Shown one piece after another: positions 61,821-64,000 of a stretch of 64,000 nt of DNA. The DNA comes from Stenotrophomonas maltophilia D457 (lineage in GTDB: Bacteria; Pseudomonadota; Gammaproteobacteria; Xanthomonadales; Xanthomonadaceae): assembly GCF_000284595.1 (NCBI RefSeq), contig NC_017671.1:2761001-2825000 (forward strand), read 5' to 3'. The position numbers and the translations under genes were made by a program. Within the stretch, counting starts at the first letter, position 1, and every line of letters starts with the position of its first letter. The notes under the pieces are model-generated. The model was given only the letters and a program-made list of their open reading frames with translations. It had not been told where the DNA came from and did not search any database.

Positions 61821-61913
61821 GGGGGAGTCCGGTGGAGGAAGTGGGCGTATCCTGCCCGTATTCGCCATGCGTCTGTAGTAGGCTCCTGCACATATACTTC
61901 ATACGTGACACGC

Positions 61914-62843
61914 ATGAATGACCTCGCCACCGGCGCCGATCGCCTGGATCTGCTGCGCACCTTCCTGCGCATCGTCGATGCCGGCAGCCTGTCTGCCGCC
62001 GCCGTGCAGCTGGGCACCACCCAGCCGACGGTCAGCCGGCGCCTTCAGGCACTGGAGCGGCAGCTCGGCCTGCGCCTGCTGCAGCGCTCCACCCATGGCC
62101 TGCAGCTGACCGAAGATGGCCTGCGCTGCCAGCGCCATGCGCAACGCGTGGTCGACGAATGGGAGTCGCTGCAGGCCGAACTGCACGGCGAACCGGAAAC
62201 GCTGCGCGGACGCCTGCGGGTGATGGTGCCGCATGCCTTCGGCCAGGCGCAGCTGCTGCCGACCATGCTCGCGTTCCTCGCCCAGCACCCACAGCTGAGC
62301 CTGGAGTGGATCCTGGAAGATCGTCGCCCGGATTTCATCGCCGAAGGCATCGACTGCGCGGTGCGGGTGGGACCGGTCGACGAACCGCGCATGGTCGCAC
62401 TGCCGCTCGCCGAAGTGCCGCGCATCGTCGTGGCAGCGCCCTCGCTGGTGCAGGCCACCGCGATCAGCACACCAGAACAGGCGCAGGCACTGCCGTGGAT
62501 TTCACTGGTCACCTACTACCGCGAACGCCTGCTGCTGCATGACGCACAGGGGCGTGCGCATACCCTTTCGATCAGCCCGCGCCTGCTCAGCGACAACCTG
62601 TTCGTGGTGCAACAGGCCGCATGTGCTGGGCTGGGTGCAGCGGTGGTCTCGGCCTGGCTGGTGGCCGGAGACCTCGCACAAGGGCGGCTGGTGCAGCTGC
62701 TGCCGGACTGGCAGGCGCCGGCGCTGCCGGTACACGTGGTATTTCCCGCCGCGCGCCAGCAGCCGCCACGGCTGCGCGCCTTCATCGATGCGATGAAGGC
62801 CGCACTGCCGCAGCTGCACGGAATGCGGCCGGCACCGCGTTAG
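61914..62843 (+). CDS. LysR-family regulator divergent from the MFS gene
   Basis: 309 residues from ATG 61914. HTH at about 15-70 (F-L-R-I-V-D-A-G-S-L-S-A-A-A-V-Q-L-G-T-T-Q-P-T-V-S-R-R-L), then a CrgA-like substrate-binding domain (D-F-I-A-E-G-I-D-C-A-V-R-V-G). The 93-bp divergent gap contains A/T-rich CATATACTTCATACGTG, a plausible LysR T-N11-A site. Inducer unknown. Confidence 0.9.
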   Translation: MNDLATGADRLDLLRTFLRIVDAGSLSAAAVQLGTTQPTVSRRLQALERQLGLRLLQRSTHGLQLTEDGLRCQRHAQRVVDEWESLQAELHGEPETLRGRLRVMVPHAFGQAQLLPTMLAFLAQHPQLSLEWILEDRRPDFIAEGIDCAVRVGPVDEPRMVALPLAEVPRIVVAAPSLVQATAISTPEQAQALPWISLVTYYRERLLLHDAQGRAHTLSISPRLLSDNLFVVQQAACAGLGAAVVSAWLVAGDLAQGRLVQLLPDWQAPALPVHVVFPAARQQPPRLRAFIDAMKAALPQLHGMRPAPR

Positions 62844-62866
62844 GTCACCGACCGCATCGAAGCCAC

Positions 62867-62906
62867 AGGGTCGGATCCCTTCCCACCGGGAAGGGCTCTG
62901 ACCCTG
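62867..62906. repeat. GGGTC...GACCC hairpin repeat, copy 5
   Basis: CAGGGTCGGATCCCTTCCC, loop ACC, GGGAAGGGCTCTGACCCTG. Fills most of the gap between the convergent LysR and amidohydrolase genes. Confidence 0.75.
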
Positions 62907-62910
62907 TCGA

Positions 62911-64000
62911 TCACTGCGTCTTCGCCGCCTCGGCATTCCACGCCGCCACCTTGGCCTTGGTATCAGCCAACATCTTGTCCAGCGCGGCGCGGTCATACAC
63001 GTTGCCACGCAGGATCACGCTGTCGATCTTTTCGGTGGCGGCAATGTCCCGCAGCGGGTTGGCGGTCAGCAGCACCAGATCGGCGGCCTTGCCCTGCGCG
63101 ACACCCCCGTAACGATTCATCTGGCCGAACCAGGCCGGGCCGGAACGGGTCGCGGCAGACAGCGCCTGCGGCGCGCTCAAGCCCTCCTTCACGAACAGCT
63201 GCAGTTCCTGGTGCAGGGCGATGCCCGGGAAGTTGAACGAGTTGAGGAAGCCCGCATCGGTGCCGGCGATGATCGTCACGCCGGCTTCCTGCAGCATCGG
63301 CAGCACGGCGGCCACCTGGTGGTACTGCGCATGGCGCGCTTCGATCTGCGCTGGCGTTGCCTTGGCGGCACGTTCAACGCGCCACTGGTAGGTCGCGCGC
63401 AGGCCCGGGCCGATGTAAGCCAGGTACGGATCGTTCGCGTGGTCATCCTGGTCAAGGAAATCGAGGATGCGGCCACCGTTGAGGGTCGGGGTCACGAACA
63501 CGCCGCGCCTGGCGAAATCGCGGTAGGCATGCATCGCCGTATCGCGGTCGAAGCTGGCGTCGAGGCGGCGGTTGGCTTCGGCGCGGTCGATGCGGCCGGC
63601 ACCGAAGTCGCCGGCAATCTGCGCCTCGTCCTTGCTCCCGGCCTTGAATGCGTAGTCCAGATGCTCGATCGAGGCCAGCCCGGCATCGATTGCCTGCTCC
63701 ACGGTCAGCGCCATCGGGATGTGCCCCGACGCCTTGAATCCGGCATTGCGCGCGGCACTGGCCGAGTACAGGAACAGTTCCGGCTTCAGCGTGCTGTCGG
63801 TGATCTTCACGAAATCGACCTTGTCGTGCTGCAGGCGGGTGATCGCCTTGTCGACGTCGGCCTTGCTGCCCACTTCGATCGTGCCCTTCCAGACCGGCTT
63901 GAGGCCTTCGATCTTCGCGCCCGAGCTGAGCAGCCGCGGACCGAACAGCGTGCCCTTGGCAATTTCCCCGCGCCACTGCAGCACCTGCTCGGGCAGGTCG
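62911..64000 (-). CDS. Metal-dependent amidohydrolase, 5' end truncated by the window
   Basis: At least 363 residues; the frame stays open to the right edge, so the start is outside. The C-terminal part of an imidazolonepropionase-type amidohydrolase is visible: K-A-S-G-H-I-P-M with metal His, I-E-H-L-D-Y, I-I-A-G-T-D-A-G-F with the catalytic Asp, and the small beta-domain G-K-A-A-D-L-V-L-L-T. Such enzymes cleave cyclic amides or dipeptides; substrate unknown. A GTG at 63984 should not be taken as the start. Confidence 0.85.
   Translation of the reverse strand, partial: DLPEQVLQWRGEIAKGTLFGPRLLSSGAKIEGLKPVWKGTIEVGSKADVDKAITRLQHDKVDFVKITDSTLKPELFLYSASAARNAGFKASGHIPMALTVEQAIDAGLASIEHLDYAFKAGSKDEAQIAGDFGAGRIDRAEANRRLDASFDRDTAMHAYRDFARRGVFVTPTLNGGRILDFLDQDDHANDPYLAYIGPGLRATYQWRVERAAKATPAQIEARHAQYHQVAAVLPMLQEAGVTIIAGTDAGFLNSFNFPGIALHQELQLFVKEGLSAPQALSAATRSGPAWFGQMNRYGGVAQGKAADLVLLTANPLRDIAATEKIDSVILRGNVYDRAALDKMLADTKAKVAAWNAEAAKTQ

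Overview
The window reads as a chromosomal segment of a high-GC gammaproteobacterium of the Xanthomonadaceae, most likely Stenotrophomonas (S. maltophilia complex). The grounds are GTAG-headed palindromes typical of the S. maltophilia SMAG repeats, several TonB-dependent receptors, a MdtJI-type SMR pair, a flp/tad pilus locus with a DUF3613 gene, and the gene families overall. I see no tRNA, rRNA, CRISPR array, phage or transposase gene.

Layout. 1-1059: 5' end of a ferredoxin/flavodoxin reductase diverging from a FabR/DesT-like TetR regulator across a palindromic operator. 1236-6059: apparent manganese island, with a TonB-dependent receptor, a thioredoxin-like protein, mntR and mntH; the same TATAGC-N4-GCTATA palindrome covers the -10 of both the receptor and mntH. 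6122-10418 (minus): class I ribonucleotide reductase operon nrdA-nrdB-flavodoxin-thioredoxin. 10852-18086: MDR oxidoreductase, a second TonB receptor, a BetT-type transporter, a VOC protein and a spermidine-type SMR pair with a divergent LysR gene. 19188-26744: M14 peptidase, FecA-like receptor behind a Fur-like box, ClC channel, MgtC protein, MerR regulator with a divergent methyltransferase, and a small unknown protein.

26866-34778 (minus): AraC regulator, a 1930-residue trimeric autotransporter with a 26-unit 45-bp repeat tract, and a BamE-like/OmpA lipoprotein. 35472-47253: complete-looking tight-adherence (Flp pilus) operon from pilin to TadG. 47359-49542: DUF2968 and DUF4124 proteins and an alpha/beta hydrolase.

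49656-56432 (minus): a tightly packed operon (AraC, isochorismatase-type hydrolase, DoxX, YtcJ-type amidohydrolase, outer-membrane channel, MFS exporter with a C-terminal domain) whose substrate I cannot name. 56538-60204: a periplasmic-propeller hybrid-type sensor kinase and NarL-type response regulator. 60212-60622: a composite palindromic element. 60630-62843: MFS transporter and divergent LysR. 62911 to the right edge: truncated amidohydrolase.

Intergenic space is rich in palindromes of four families: SMAG dimers; GGGGTC...GACCCC hairpins of about 40 bp; long GGGGACGGAGGGGATTAAG inverted repeats that fill convergent gene junctions; and short GTGCGGACC/GGTCCGCAC hairpins. The strongest biological lead is the predicted MntR-controlled outer-membrane manganese receptor with a CxxC plug motif, translationally coupled to a periplasmic thioredoxin-like protein and lying beside mntH and the ribonucleotide reductase operon.
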